A stretch of DNA of 64,000 nt from Pithys albifrons albifrons (taxonomy: Eukaryota > Chordata > Aves > Passeriformes > Thamnophilidae), in NCBI RefSeq assembly GCF_047495875.1, contig NC_092459.1, forward strand, positions 39,730,490-39,794,489, written 5' to 3'. Every line of letters begins with the position of its first letter. Within the stretch, counting starts at the first letter, position 1. A program made the translations under genes and the position numbers. The notes under the pieces were generated by a model. That model made no database searches, was not told where the DNA came from, and saw only the letters and a program-made list of their open reading frames with translations. Shown here in pieces: positions 1-13,850 of the stretch.

Positions 1-2460
1 TTTGCTGTTGAAGGGAGGTTTTAACCTGAGGCATGGAGGGTGTCTGCAAGGAACAACCAAGCTGGGTCCTCATGGCTATATGAGGTATCCACTTGAGGTT
101 TATCACACATATCCATAGATTAAATGAGGGAATTTGGAGAGTTCTTCTCTACTTAGACTCTTTCAGTTGTAAATGTGTTTCCAAAATACAGGTTTTAAAA
201 GAACCCAACAGCTAATGGCAGTAAAAATGCATAAAGAATGTCCTAATTATTTTATCCATATTTAAATACTAAATCTTAAATAGAAAGGAAAACAGGAATA
301 AACAATAAAATTCATAACTGCCACAGATATACCATTCATATGTCCATTAAACAATATGAGTTACTTGGACAGTTGGTTTTAAATTTGGTACTTTAAAAAA
401 GAAATTGTAATTATATTTTGATGCTAAATGATGAAATTTACAGAATAGAAGTGTATGACTGATGTTTTTCTTTGCTGTTTTCATAGGAGCAGTAATTAGC
501 TATTAATGTTTTAATAAAATGTAAAATCACTATTATTAGAAAGACATTATCATTATGCCAATAGTAATATAAAATAATCACGTCTCTGAATATCTGTGTT
601 GAATAAGCCTGGTGGGAAAAGAAATAGAGGTTGAATTGCTGCCATATGTCAAAGGAAATTACCTGAGTGACCTTGTAAGAATTACTAAGATTGTGTTCCA
701 GACCCAGTAACTTGATGAGTAGTAGGACTGAATTTAGATATTAATAATACAAAGTTTTAATAAAGTTACCTGACCATAATCAATTTTCTATTTTGAGTCT
801 TTAAAAAAAATATTTCCATAATTACCAAAGCTCATAGGCCTTAGGGCTTAAAAATGACCTCTTGTTTGTTTTTAATGAAAAACATTAGAGGCAGGCAATC
901 AATTGAAATCAATATTTTCAGTACAATTGAGTTGAGAATTTACCAGAATGTCTTCCCATTCTCATTTTTTTATATCTGGGGCCCTAGTTGCACTTGCTGA
1001 TATGCAAACTCACCTCCTCATAACTTTAGCAAGGACTGCCAGTTAAATCTAAGTTCGTTGTAAGGAGTCCAGCAACACTCCTAATCAAGTTGAGGAAAGA
1101 TTTTTCCACTGAGTACAATGATGACAACAGTAGTTCTATATTGCACAAACTGCTTACCAAAGCCTCTGTTTGACATAGTACTTAGCAACTCCCACCCCCC
1201 CCCCCAGACCTTAGTGCCATTTTTTTTTGTAATTAACCCAGCTACAGCATTACACTGTACCTTTCAGCATCCAGACCACGAGCCTTAGTTCTTATGTAGG
1301 ACTCACTGAGACCAGATGAAGGGGAAATTGGAAAGAGCATAGAGGGTGGAAATAGCTGACCCAGTTTTCAACAACAGTATGCCCTGTCCCTAAAGTTGTA
1401 CTCTTTTATGCTCTTGTCTTTTAATGGTTTGCTGCTGCATCCTCAAATGAGTTCTTGTGAACATGGTAAATTGTTCAGCTAATTGAAATTATGTTCAACA
1501 TTTAAAACTAATTGTCTTATTCAGTGCTGAGAAATAACTAAAAATATTCAACTGAATTACTCAGTATTCCAAAATGTCCTTTGAATAATGATAACACTCT
1601 AAAGCCTTCAGTTTAGGCCATTAAAATACTCTTTCTGCCCAAATGCCCAAAGAATGCTTCAGGGAGATTGCTATTTTTACTGATTAACAAACCCCTATAA
1701 TCTGTTTCAGAATAAAGTGACATCTTTCTTTGAGTATCCAGGACCCATGACCTCAGGGAGATGTGTTGTGTCACAGGCTTGACTGATAGAAAGGCAATAT
1801 TCCTGCTTCAGACTCTAATTGGAAATACTCAGTGCAGCTGAAGAATTTAGTAACTCTTTATTATTCTGTTTAATGGCCTTTTTGCATTTACAAATCATTT
1901 ATCAGAATCATATCCAAATGAAAAATGATAATAATAGCAAAGATATTTGGCACAATATGTTTGACTTGTTATCCAAAGATTTTGTATGGAGGCATCAAGG
2001 TATAAGGGATGATGTCATACCCTGGAGTGGGTGCAAAAGGGGAATCATTCTTAATTTCTGGCTGCCTTCCCAGGCTTTCTTTTTGGTCCTCCTCTACCGG
2101 AATTTGTCACAGCGCTTTCTGTCACAGTTGTAAAATACTTTCGGAGAAGCATAAAGTTTTTATGAGAAGAATGATAAAAGAGATGACTTACTCTAGGGCT
2201 GGGGGGTTAATATGTGCATTTGTGGGCTGACTTTGAGAATTAAAAATAAAAAGAGATTGAGGAAGAAAGTCAGAGTCCTTTATTTCCCCTTGCAGAAGAC
2301 ACAGCAGCATCTGCACAAGTTCTCCTATACAAAATTGAAGATACTGAGCTACAGTCATGGAGTTCTGAGCATGGTGGGTTATTGGTGGATAGACTCCAGT
2401 GGTGATGATTTCCTTCCTAAAGTTTTAAAAAAGACAGAAAGAAATTGGTAAAGACAGAAA
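1..2460. other. Unique AT-rich sequence, no gene seen
   Basis: No recognisable coding exon, RNA gene or transposon was seen on either strand. The short open frames (the longest about 104 codons near 1819-2133) have no recognisable domain and lack paired splice signals. An 11-base C run lies at 1195-1205. Compatible with intergenic or intronic DNA. Confidence 0.6.
1195..1205 (+). repeat. Poly-C run, 11 bases
   Basis: An uninterrupted run of C read directly from the sequence, preceded by CCCA. A mononucleotide tract such as this is length-variable and prone to sequencing error. No gene context. Confidence 0.9.
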
Positions 2461-2466
2461 TAAATA

Positions 2467-2571
2467 GAAAAAGAGAGAGAGAGAAAGTGAGAAAAAGAGA
2501 GAAAAAGAAAGAAAGAAAAAGAAAGAGAGAAAGAGAGAAAGAGAGAAAGAAAAAGAAAGAAAGAAAGAAAA
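2467..2571 (+). repeat. Polypurine (GAAA/GAGA) tract
   Basis: About 105 bases consist almost wholly of A and G, in mixed GAAA, GAGA and GAAAA units with one T interruption near 2489. On the opposite strand this gives a Ser/Phe/Leu-rich spurious reading frame (2425-2625) that is not a gene. Homopurine tracts like this can adopt triplex (H-DNA) structure in principle; that is general knowledge and not shown here. Confidence 0.9.
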
Positions 2572-2579
2572 TAAGATCA

Positions 2580-5559
2580 ATGTTGTGTTTAAAGTTATGA
2601 TGTATTTTATTTCAAATTCAGACACTGGGGTTATCTCCTAACTCTCGAAGAAACTGCGTATATCAGCTCATGCCTTCTGGCTTAACTCACACAGCAGCCT
2701 GTACAGAGTACCTTCTTCTTTTTTAACAAACAGAACTGCCTGAGACAGAATACTTTTCCTCCACGTGTTTGCCCTTTTCGTATAATATTTACTTAGAGCC
2801 ACTTAATGTGAAATGTCATTGAGGTTTTGAGTATCTTTTGAAGAATGGGAGCATTAAGATACTAAAACTGCATGCTGTCAAAAGATATCTTAAGTGGCCT
2901 GGTTCATCAAATAATGCACTAAGTAGAATTGAATTTAGGGGACTTTTATGCTACAATGAACAAGGAAAGACTCTAATACCTGTGATACACTTGGCTTTTT
3001 TTCTTTTTTGAGAAAGGACAGTCTCCTAGTTCTTGAAGTTTATTAAAGCTTTAAGCTGTCAGGTTATTACTGTCAGTTTCAGGAAAGGAAAGAGCTACTG
3101 ATGTAAAATTAATTTATTGAATAGAATTGTTTTGCCCCAGGGGAATAACATCACCATTTAATTTAATTTCCCCATCATATTGTCTCATTTGCAGAGGAAA
3201 AAAAATAACTTTCCTTTTTTTGCAGAGCAAAGTATGTTATGCTGCATGGTGAATTGTCCTTACAGTTTTTTTCTTGTTCTAGATTATCAGTTGTCATAAG
3301 AATATTTCAGACTCCCTGTGGCTTCTACTTGCTGCGTTTTTTGAAAACATTGAATTGTAACAGTCTCTCAGAGGTCTAGTCCTCAGTCTCTTGGTTGATA
3401 GATGTATTTCCATTGACACATTTTGGCTAGAATCAAACCAAAGGGGAAGAGAAAATAGAAAACAGAATGTATTAGTAGAAAATGCAGCTTGACCATTTAC
3501 CAGTCTGTCCAGGATGCCTACAGTAACTGAGACAACCTGACCTTGTTCATCTGTAATAAAATTAGGACACTCATGTGGGAGATAGCTGCTGAACAGTTCA
3601 GTGGGATGGGATTTATTTATCACAATTTTAGAGCTACTCTGTCAAATCAATATATTGCCAGGTCCAACCTCAATGGAGGTATAGGGCCTATAGTTACAAC
3701 CTTTCTACCACCTGTTTTGTCAAAGTACTGTCTCACACAGGTATTTAAACCATATGCGTCTCTTTAGAAGACATAAAATTGCTACTGTCTTTACTCAATT
3801 TATTGCAAGAGAAATGCTTTCCATTTCAGTTAACTGCCCCTATAACAAGTAAAACTGGAAATAATTTAGGGCAGATTTTGGTTCAGCAACTTAGCATTGT
3901 TCCAGTCTTCTCAGTTCCTGCCTTCTTTCTGACAGTACCACTGTACCTTGCACGGTCATTAAAAGCAGAATATGATGGTTATGATGTATTACAATCTCCT
4001 CAACAGATTCAATTCCTAAAGGAATGAAAATGCCACCAAATTGGAGGTTGGAAATGTAATCTTTGTGCAGTGTGAACCTGATATGTTTTGTTATAAGAGT
4101 TGATAGTTTTACTTTAGCACCTGACCCACACCATCTTCAAAGGTAGAAGGGACAGTTGTCAGAAAATCTTTTATCAAAGATGCAAAGGGCTGAACAGTGG
4201 TAGGTATTTGCTGCGCACCTGCAGAGGGTTACAGTAAAGTGGAGATGAAGCATTGAAAGCAAAGATAAATTAACCAAAGCCTTAACACTTGAACTTCAGG
4301 AGAATTCAATCACAGAAGAGTCAAAAGCTGAAATATCTACTTAGAAGACTAATTGTTCTACAGACTTTGTGTGCCTAATAGCTGCAGATTCAAAGGCACC
4401 CCTGAGAGAACTCACTGGCCTGCAAACGTGTGTGGTGGGAGAGGGAAGGGTCAATGTGCTCTGTAATGTTCCTTCCCATATGGTCCCTAAAACAGAGTTT
4501 AGATTTGAGGAGAGATAAACTAAGGGGAGTTAAGACCTGGGAGATATCCTTGGGTCGGTCAGGGAAGTTGAGAGCAAACAAAGGAGTCCCTTAGGGAGTC
4601 TGGTTGCCTTTTACAAAGGCAACCGCTACCTTTCAGTGATGGTGATAACGAGCAGAGGTCAAAATCGCTCTGAAAAGTGTCTGCCAAAGGAAAGATCTCT
4701 CTTCCAGGAAAAAAGTCCAGCTTCAGAAGTCTTTAGGGCAAAACAAAACCAGCCCCTGGGATTTAAGTTTCTGCTGTTAAACCTCTGTTTTTGTTATTCT
4801 AAATAACAAGCACAAAGGCAGAGATTAAAATCCATCAATGTAATTATTCTTTTTTCAAAATACATGCCAATCAACAGAGGTTTGGTGGTTGTTGTTGTTG
4901 TTGTTTTGAGAGTTTGCTTTATTTTGTGGTTGGTGGTTTTGGTTTCGGGTTTTTTTTAACAACTAACCTCTGGTGTTTTTTAATGGTAGAACTGGAGTCC
5001 AGGTGCTGAATCAGACATAAACTCTGTGTCTGAGTTTATTGGAAATCACCTAAATCTTTTCCAGGCTGCACAAACAGGAACTCTTATGAGTTAATTTCTT
5101 CCTTTCTTTAAGCCATTTCTTTGTTTTAACAACGCCTTATTATTTACTAAAGAAAATTAGGCTCTTGTGAGTCCCCAGAAAGGAACATCATCAGAGGCAA
5201 GCACTCTCACTGTGATGGAGAAAGATGCTGTGCACTGCTGAGTCCTTGGCTGCCCAACTGGACCTGAGTAGCCTGGAGTAGCTCTTATCACCTGCATGTG
5301 GAAGGACAGTTCTGTCCTATGCAGCACTCATGGAATGGTCTCCATCTTGTTTTACATCAGGTAAAAGTCTGAGAATAGCAGTTTCAGAAGCACTTAAATA
5401 AACTCCAAGGCAGATTCTGAGTAGTGTCTGAGGACAAAGCTAAAGAAACAGATTCTGTGGGTTGGTATTAATTATATATTATTTGATTGAACACATAAAG
5501 AGTGTGCTTCACACCCAGCAGCAGGGTACAGCCTTTGAACATTTTGCCACTCATCTCAG
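2580..5559. other. Unique sequence, no confirmed gene
   Basis: No transposon or RNA gene was recognised. Two features stand out. A GTT trinucleotide run lies near 4886-4904. A segment at 3294-4027 stays moderately open on both strands: a 109-codon frame on the - strand, and 74- and 82-codon frames on the + strand. I could not match these frames to any family, so they are left unannotated. Confidence 0.5.
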
Positions 5560-6860
5560 GAACAGATAAAAGGAAGACCCAGGGAACTATAGGCTGGTTA
5601 CCTCAATTCTGGGGAAGGTGAAACAGCAACTAATTCTAGAAATTGTTTCCAGGCACATGAAGGACAAGAAGGTGATTGGAAGTACTCCATATAGATTTAC
5701 AACTAGTTGGATGGCTTGGTGGATGAGAAAAGAGTAAATTATATTGTCTGTTTTGACTTCAGCAGGGCTTTAGACACTGTCTCCCATATCACCACAGACA
5801 AACTAATGAAGCATGATGCAGAGAAGGTGAGAGTGAAGGTGATAGAAAGCTGGTTGAATATCTGAGAATGGCAATGAGCAACTCAAAGCCTAGGTGGGGT
5901 TCAATCACCAAAATACATGTATTCCGAGAGTTGATACAGGGCTAATACTAGACAATACTTCTTTAATTATGTGCATAATGGAGGCAGAGTGTATCCTCAG
6001 TGACTTTTCAGGTGAAACAAAACTGGGAGGATGTTTTATACATCGGATGTTTTATACACCAGATATTTGTGCAGCCATTCAGAAGGACCTGGACAGACTC
6101 AAGAAGTGGGCTGACAAGATCTCATGAAGATCAACAAATGAAAATGCAAAGTCCTGCACTGGGCAGGGGTTATGCCATCTAGAAAGCAACTTTGCAATAA
6201 AAGACTTGGTTGGAGGTCCTGGTGGACAACAAGTTGACCATGATCTAGCAATGCACTCTTACAGAAAAATGAGCTAATAACCTGTATATTGCATTAGGCA
6301 AAATATTGTCAGAAGGCAGAAACCAGTGACCCTCCCCTTCACTAAGTCCCAGTAAGGCACATCAGGAGTTCTGTATCCAGGTCTGGGCTCCCAAATACAA
6401 GGAAGAGAAGCACATACCAGAGCAAGTCCAGAGAAAGGTCAAAGTGTTGGAGGAACAGCAACATCTGGCATGTGAGGACAGGCTGAGAGGGACAGACTTG
6501 CTCAGCATTCAGAAGTCTCAGAAGGATCTGAGTAGTAAATACAAATATCTGAAGGGATGACATAAGAAGGCAAAGCCACACTCACAGTGGTATCCAATGA
6601 CAGAACAAGAGTCAATGAGCACAGGCTGAAAGACAGGAAATTTCATTTAAACAAAAATATATAAATACTTTGAGGGTAACTTAGTACAGAAACAGGCTGT
6701 CCAAACAGGCTGCAGATTCTCTATTCCTGGAAATATTAAAAATCTGACAGGAAACAACTCTGGACAAACTGGTCTACGTCATCCTGCTTTGAAAAGGAAA
6801 ATGGGCAAGAGATTTACAGAGGTCTCTTCCCATATCAGGCAATTTGTTAATTTCTTAAGG
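5560..6860 (+). mobile_element. CR1 LINE, old 5'-truncated copy
   Basis: The order of decayed CR1 ORF2 motifs fits a 3' fragment of a CR1 non-LTR retrotransposon. A stretch at about 5575-5620 matches the DPGNYRPVSLTS region of the reverse transcriptase. It is followed near 5751-5790 by a DFSRALDTVSH motif corresponding to the DFSKAFDTVSH block. The usual FADDTKLGG box appears at about 6004-6030 as FSGETKLGG, so both catalytic aspartates are lost. The tail near 6770-6855 resembles the CR1 3' UTR, but no clear terminal octamers remain. Many stops and shifts show it is long dead. A 16 bp direct repeat (GGATGTTTTATACA core) near 6030-6058 is a local duplication. Family assignment is secure; the subfamily is not determined. 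Confidence 0.88.
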
Positions 6861-9800
6861 TTATAAGTAAATGCAACCTATGAGACACGTATGGCTGCCT
6901 TTCAAGCGATATTGATAGTGTAGCATCAAGAGCTTGTTTTATTCCTTTGTCCCCATGTTGCAGTCTGAAACATCTCTGTATAGGTACCAAAAATAATGGG
7001 AGATATTGAATAACTCCTTCCAGTGTAAAAATGCAACTGTCTCTACTGACATCTTAGGTTTCCCAAGAGTCTTTATCTGTCATGTACAGACACATCTTGT
7101 ATAACCTTCTGTCTGCCCTCCCATGGATGGGGGATGCTTCTTCTGGTAAGAGCTACCCTTTGTACACACATGGACAACTTGCATCCATGGAAGCATCCAT
7201 TGTGTCTAAGTGGTTTTAATATAGAATGTCCTTGAAGAAGGAAGGGTATAGTGAAGAGAAATGGGTGCATTTTGTATTTAGCAATAAAATAAAGCTGTAT
7301 CACCTGTACAGCAAAGTAAACTTTTCAACAAAGTAAAGAGAGAACCTTTACAGCAGTTATTAGCATCTGAAATAGGAAGGAGCAAAGCTCTAGAGCACTA
7401 CAAGTGAAAGTATCTCCCAGAAATGCACTTCAGGAAGAAAAAAAAAAAAAGCAAACCAGTATCTTGAACTTATATATACCAAAGTTCAATATTTAACACA
7501 ATGAGAGCGAGCAGGGGGAAGTTAATACAAAATACTTTTAAAGTTAAGCTGAAAATTTTAGAGGCATAGATGGTGGGAGTTCACACCCATTTGGACACAG
7601 CAGGGAAAATTACCTCCAAAAGCGCAGTGGGACTAGTTACTGGCTGTTGCTGAAATGAAATTATTCTAAAGCAGCACTAAGAGCTTCAGTTAAAAAATTC
7701 ATTGTATTTAGATGGATAACTAAAGCTTCAGAGAAATTGGGTTCAAGTAAAATGGTGAGATTCCCAGCTGTGTTCACTGGCAGATCACCAGCATCAGAAA
7801 GAAGAGAAAGATTACCGTTTGTACATTTCAGTAAATTGCATAATGTCAAATTGTCCCAAACTTATCCCAAAAGAAAGATGTTAAAGAGAGTCAGGGTGGG
7901 ACTTTTATCACAGCATCTAGTTTAAGTAAAGAAAGATATGAATCATACTGAACAGAGAGGTTGGGGAAAGGTCATGCATTATGCATTTAATATGGAGGTT
8001 GCTAGCCCACTGTGGTGACGTTCATCATATACATTAATAAAACTATGTATGTACCTTGCTCAGTTCTGTGGAGTGAAATTTCTTCTAGAAATATTATTAT
8101 ATATGATTGTATGCTGCAAGGTAAACTTCTGTAGAGGCTTTAGTTTACAAAGGGAAAGGGCTGTATATTCCACAGCATGCAGAGTTCTGTTCATTGGTGG
8201 GGTTGCCATTGAAATTGCTATTTGATTTTTGTATACTTATTTATTTTTCAGCCACAGTGGAGGTACTTGCGCTTTCAATAGATGTTCTTTCTTTTTTTGC
8301 CCTAATGTAAACAAATAGAATTTCTTTCTGTGGAGCTGTTTTAAAACTAACAGGGATGTTAGTGCAACTCACTGCTTGAGAGACATCTTTTACATAGCTA
8401 AAACAAGAGCTGGATTAGACAGGAAAATCTTATGGAAGTAAAGATGCAGAGAAAATTCAATTTGTTTCCTCTTGGTCTGATATTCTTGCTCATTTTTTCC
8501 TTTCCTGGAAGAATGACTAGATTTTCTTGGTAGCACTAGTTTAGCACTGTAATGTAACCAGTAAAATTTCCCCTGCTGTTTCTCCATTTTTCTAGTTCGC
8601 TAATCAGTGACAATAAAAGGCTATGATTAGACTATTTTCATGTTTTCTCTAAAGAAAATAATTGTCGGGGGACTGAACTGGATTTCTAGTTGAAACTGAA
8701 TGAACTGGGTTTAATTTTTCTATGATAGCAAATACAAATTATAATGTACCTCAAATTTTTTTCTCTCCTTAAAACTTGGATGTACTTTTGAGTCAGGCAG
8801 GACTGAACTGAATCATTTCTGTTTCTCAAAGTTTTTTTCTACTTACTAAACAAAGCAAAGAACATGCTTCACTTTCTTCTGCTTCATTGACTGGGGAGCA
8901 AAGTACAGTGCACATATACTCAGGAAGGCATCCCAGTTCATCTAATTTTCACAATTCATTGCAACAAAGCCAGCAGTATAAGCATCTTATTCAGAACAAG
9001 ACTGGATACCAAATCAAAACAGCAGTGACACCTTGGATTTCCATATTTTCTAACTCTGCATCCACCTGCAGAACTCTGAACTCCCAATGTTAGAGGGGCA
9101 AGAATAAACTTGTTAAAGAAAAGGGATAGCTGAAGGACTGGAAAGCAATTTTTTGCTCAACTTGTACTCCCACTTACAGATGCAATCTCTAAAAATAGTT
9201 CTTTCATCTAAGAATAGCTTTAGCTTTATAAGCCTAGAGTGCTCTCTCGCTTAACCCAGCAAGAAATGCACAGAACAGTACTCTGTTTTAACAAGATATG
9301 AACCTGTAAAGCACCTTTGCATGCTTGTGGATCTAAAACAGGTTTCATTCATCATAACTGTGTCATATGGCCAAAATTAGTATAAGTCTTTCTAATATTT
9401 GTGTATTTATATATAAATATGTGTAAGGTTTTGTGTGTATATCTGTGTTCTGAGAAAATACTATAATGACAGTAAATCTGCTCTCTCAGGCAGGATAATC
9501 TTAGGGATTTTTAAAAATTTCCAGCTTGTGTCTTGTAATTATTATCAAACAATTGAGGTTCCAGTAGTTCCCCAAGGTGGGAATTGTGAGCATCTGACAG
9601 CAACCACTTCTGTTTTTACTAAAAGATTAAGAAAGAATTCCTTCCAGCATCTGGAGTTGGCATTGTACCTTGGAAAATATTAAATCACTGAAAAGTTAAT
9701 GTGCAATAGCCACCTTCAATGTCAAACATTTTTCACATGTTTTTTGCTTTATTCAAAAACATTATTATTTCAGTATGTAGTGGATTAAATTACTACATTA

Positions 9801-9957
9801 ATTTTTTTCTTAATTTGTATACATTTGATATAGTATCTATTTTTAATTATCAGAAGTCTTATTTAATTTTGTCTTCAATAAAAATTATATATGGAATTGT
9901 ACACATACTCATCTCTTCTACATGTGAGAAGATGCAATATTCTGTTAACTGGAAGTA

Positions 9958-10105
9958 GTCAATTAAAATGTGCAGTGCATAAACACAAAAATGTTTTCCC
10001 TTATCAAAGATAATGCAGAAGAATAGTCTTGTGGTTAAAATGTTCAGTGCATAAATACAGAACTCTGCTTCTCAACAAATATAATAGAGAAAACTTATGA
10101 TTAAA
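9958..10105 (+). repeat. Decayed tandem duplication, ~72 bp unit
   Basis: Two adjacent blocks share a TTAAAATG(T)G/TCAGTGCATAAA core (starting near 9963 and 10035), followed by weakly matching A-rich sequence, as expected for an old two-copy tandem duplication. Only the first ~25 bases of each unit align well by eye, so the unit length and right edge are approximate. Confidence 0.45.
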
Positions 10106-11672
10106 CAAAGGAAGGTAAGCCATCACAACTGCATTCCTGGCTCTGCTAGAAACTTCTGATATGGCTTGTGTAAGTTATGTGCTGATTTTCAAGCAGAGGT
10201 GATACAGGTACCATACTGGGAATATGAGTCCTATTTTTTTTCCAGAAAGAGCAGAGTATGAAGATATTTTCAACACTACTCTGCTGGATTTCTGAATGTT
10301 CACTGCTGTATTGTTGCACTGGTGTTCCCTATATGGCAGTTAAGGTGCCCTGTCAGTAGATGTACGTATTCCTCCACATTGCTTAGGACCTCAGAGTGCT
10401 GATGTAACTTGGCTTGGACTTTGTGGTTCTTTAGATAAAAAAGAAGTTCTATCAGTAATTTCTGAGTTAATGGTATCACACAACAGTCATTTGTTATTGC
10501 CTAACTGCAATAACCTTGCTTTTCCCCCGTGTTCCCCAAGGAGACCTCGCCTTCCACACATGTGTGCACACAGCTGCCTCTTAGGTCCCGAGGCACCTGA
10601 GAGGTACTTCAGCACCCTCCCTTTTCCCTGGTGGGAGGCAGCATGTGCCACTCGTGGATCCCAGGTCTAAGGGGCAGGAGAACACATGTGACAGTAACAG
10701 CTGATCCCAGTTGCCTGAATCTCTCCTGCACCTGAAGGTTCCAGAATGTGTAGGCATTTCAAACATTCTGGAGTTACAGGGGCAGTACAGAGCCAGACAG
10801 AAAGACAGAAAGATGCATAGTAGCTTTTTTTTTCCCAGTCGACAGTTTGAACTTAATTTTCTTGAAGTGTTACTGATCTGCATTGAGTTGTATAGATCTT
10901 CCAAGTATGAGCATAGGAGTCTCCAGGACTGAACTCCCTCTCACAGTGTTCTCATTCATGTGAAACAAGAATAAATAAACAATAAAAGATTAAACAAAGG
11001 ACTTGGATGCCCTTCTCTTTCTTAAAGACAGAATTTAAGTAGAGCACAAGCAATGAAGAGATCAAATGTTCAACAAAGTGGGGGATTTTTCTCATGCAGA
11101 AGCTACCTTTAACTATTTAGAAAAATGTACCTCCAGGTGCAGGAACTTCAGGTACCCAAATCCTTTACTGGATTTAGTGATAGATCCCAGCCACTAGCTC
11201 TTGGCTCTCCATGGTGAAATGGCAATATTGTACGTGGGTTAGTCTCATCCCAAACTGAAATTGCCAGTGTTAGGTATCTGCAAGAGGTTCCTTCATGAAG
11301 AGGGACCTTGCACCAGGGTGTCTGCAGATTCACAGGCTGCTTATTGTATAGTTTGGTTTAAGTCAATTTTTTTTTAAGTAAGTTGATTTGAGAGTTAGTT
11401 CCTTTTGTTAAAAAGGAACCTGAGCATCCAGACAATAGAACTGTATATTTCAGTTATTGCTTCAAAACTAGTTTTATGCCAATTGGTTTCCAATAATGCT
11501 TGGTAGGACCAAAACTGTTCAAGAATTTTCACTGAACTGAAGATTGATTTTTCTGAAAGAAAAAACCCTTTTCTTTATATTTTATTTTTTTCAGATCTGC
11601 TGAAAGATTTTATCTTTTTCAAAGCAGTTTGTTTCAGCTACTCCTTTTGGAATAGCATTTGGCATCTCAAAG

Positions 11673-11790
11673 TTGACCCTAAAAGAAAAAAAAAACAAAA
11701 AAGAGAAAAAAGGAAAAAAAAGAAAAAATCACAAAAAACAACAAAAAACCCCAAACAAACAAACAAAAAAACCCCCCACTAAAACCACAA
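11673..11790 (+). repeat. A-rich low-complexity tract
   Basis: A run of AAAAG, AAAAC and CAAA units with short C4-C6 interruptions. It yields a Lys-rich spurious frame. It could be the remnant of a poly(A) tail of a retrocopy, but no recognisable retrocopy body precedes it, so it is annotated only as low complexity. Confidence 0.85.
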
Positions 11791-13850
11791 AGTACTTCAA
11801 AACTGAAAAAAATGTCAAAATATTGAATTTAGGCCAGATGACATTATTTGGCAAATCCTAAATTACCCTTTTGTTTCCCCAAAGGAAATCTGGTTTGGTC
11901 AAACTAATTGGTCTCTCCTTCTGCTTTTTGCCGGTTTTATAAAACTAAACAATTATTTTTTCCAACTTTATTGTGGAGCTTTTTTGAGAAGAGGGAAAGG
12001 GATTTTCAAAATTTGCTTTGATAGGAAATAAGAATCTGCATCTTGTGTGCTACCACATTGATTTCTCTGCCTTCAGATAAACAAAAGCTTTTAAACCTGC
12101 TAATTTACAATTGTAAAAGCCTTCTTGTCTATTGCTGCCATTTATCTAGGATAAAGCCAATTTTTTTTATATATTGATCAAGCATAGGATGGAAATTAAA
12201 CACCTGCTTTTTAAACATGTTCATCCTTCTACCCTTTCCCATGATAATAATTGAAATTACTACAGGAAATACTGCATGTTTGCACTGGCAGATTAAGATA
12301 TGTTCAACACACTTTTTTCTTAATCTTTGTGCTTTCCAATAAAACCAGACTTATCAATTATTATAATCTCATTGTGCAGAAGCAGAAACATTGCATAAGA
12401 AAAATGCTGGATATCTTTTTTCTAGGAGAAAATTTTCCGTTCTGCCTGCATATATTATATACTCTGTCCTGTAAACTGTACCTCATGGTTTCTCCCTGCA
12501 TTAATATCCCACTTACGTGGCATTGCCTGATCTGAGCTGCTGAAGATTAACTTTGAAAACATTTTGGAGAAGATGCTTGGAGTTCCTGACTGGAAAATCA
12601 TCTCTGTTAGCTACATTTCAACTAATACATAAATGCAGTCCAAGGTCATTGCTTTGATCACTGCATTTATCAGAAACACGGGACTTTTCTAACATTAAAG
12701 CAAACTATTATGTACTTGTTCAGGTATAACTGGTTATTGTAAAGGGTTTGCCGTACACAACAAATATCATATTGTAGTCACCAAAGGGTGTCTTAAACTG
12801 GTAAAAGAAATTCCTTGTGAACACTGGAACTGTCTCTTTGTCAGTTTGATGAATCAAAACTTCAGGTCTAGCAAAATATAGATTTAGTTTTTTTTTCATA
12901 CAGTCCTATGGCTTCCTTCACAATAATGAAATAGTGAACAAACTTACTACTAAAATTAATTCTTATAATTAATATACAGTAAATCACATGTAGTATACAG
13001 TGTTCCTCATACAGTATTAATCTATAAGTACCAGCAGCTGAGGAGGCTCTTTGAAGCATGAGCTGAATCAAGGAGGCATTCAGTTCAACAAGTAGCTGTG
13101 TTTTATGTAACGCTTCCTTTAGTATTAATTTGCTTTTTTTCCTTATCAGAGTATTTTAGTGTCTTTAGTGTGTTTCAAATCTCAGAACTACAGAAAAGCT
13201 ATGATTCTGTTTGATACACTGGCATTTTTTTGGAGAAAAACACGAACATCCTGATTCAAGTATGAGGCTGAATAAAAGAGATAGAGGTCCTTGTGTTAAA
13301 GGCACTGTTATCCTGATACTTCACACAGGTTGTCACTCCCTAGGGCATGGGCTGTTGTTTTCTATCCAGTCAGATATAGCTTTTTTTTAAATTTTTTAAG
13401 AACTATTTTTAAATCGAAAGGTAAATTCTCTTAGTCGACCTGGCTGCAGTCAATGTTTTAAATCTCTTTTTTTTCTCTGCATTCATAACTCTCACCATTG
13501 CTAGTGACTGAATGTCACTAAAACTGAACAAAGCTATTCTTATGGCATAATTCTTCTTCTAACTGACACATGAAACTGAATACAGAGGTTAAGAGAAGTG
13601 TCTATGAAGCATCTGACTCCCTAAGATGTCCAGCTGTTTACAAGCACTCTGAGACATAAAGGGTAGGCACTAGATCCTCCAAGTCTTCCTATTTGTAAAA
13701 TGAGGACATATTTTCTGGAACTCGGAGGTTTCTCAAAGTATCTTATTGATAAATGGAATGTGCTTAGATGTTGGGGTTTTTTTCCTGAGATGCCAGGAGA
13801 TTTTATTACTGTCTTCATGTCATTATAGTGGAACTATCTTTTTTGAGGAG

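Larger units (their letters stand above)
6861..13850. other. Unique AT-rich stretch, no gene seen
   Basis: About 7 kb with no recognisable exon, RNA gene or intact mobile element. It contains an imperfect tandem duplication near 9958-10105 and an A-rich low-complexity tract at 11673-11790. Open frames are short and show no domain. Intronic or intergenic DNA is the simplest reading. Confidence 0.55.
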
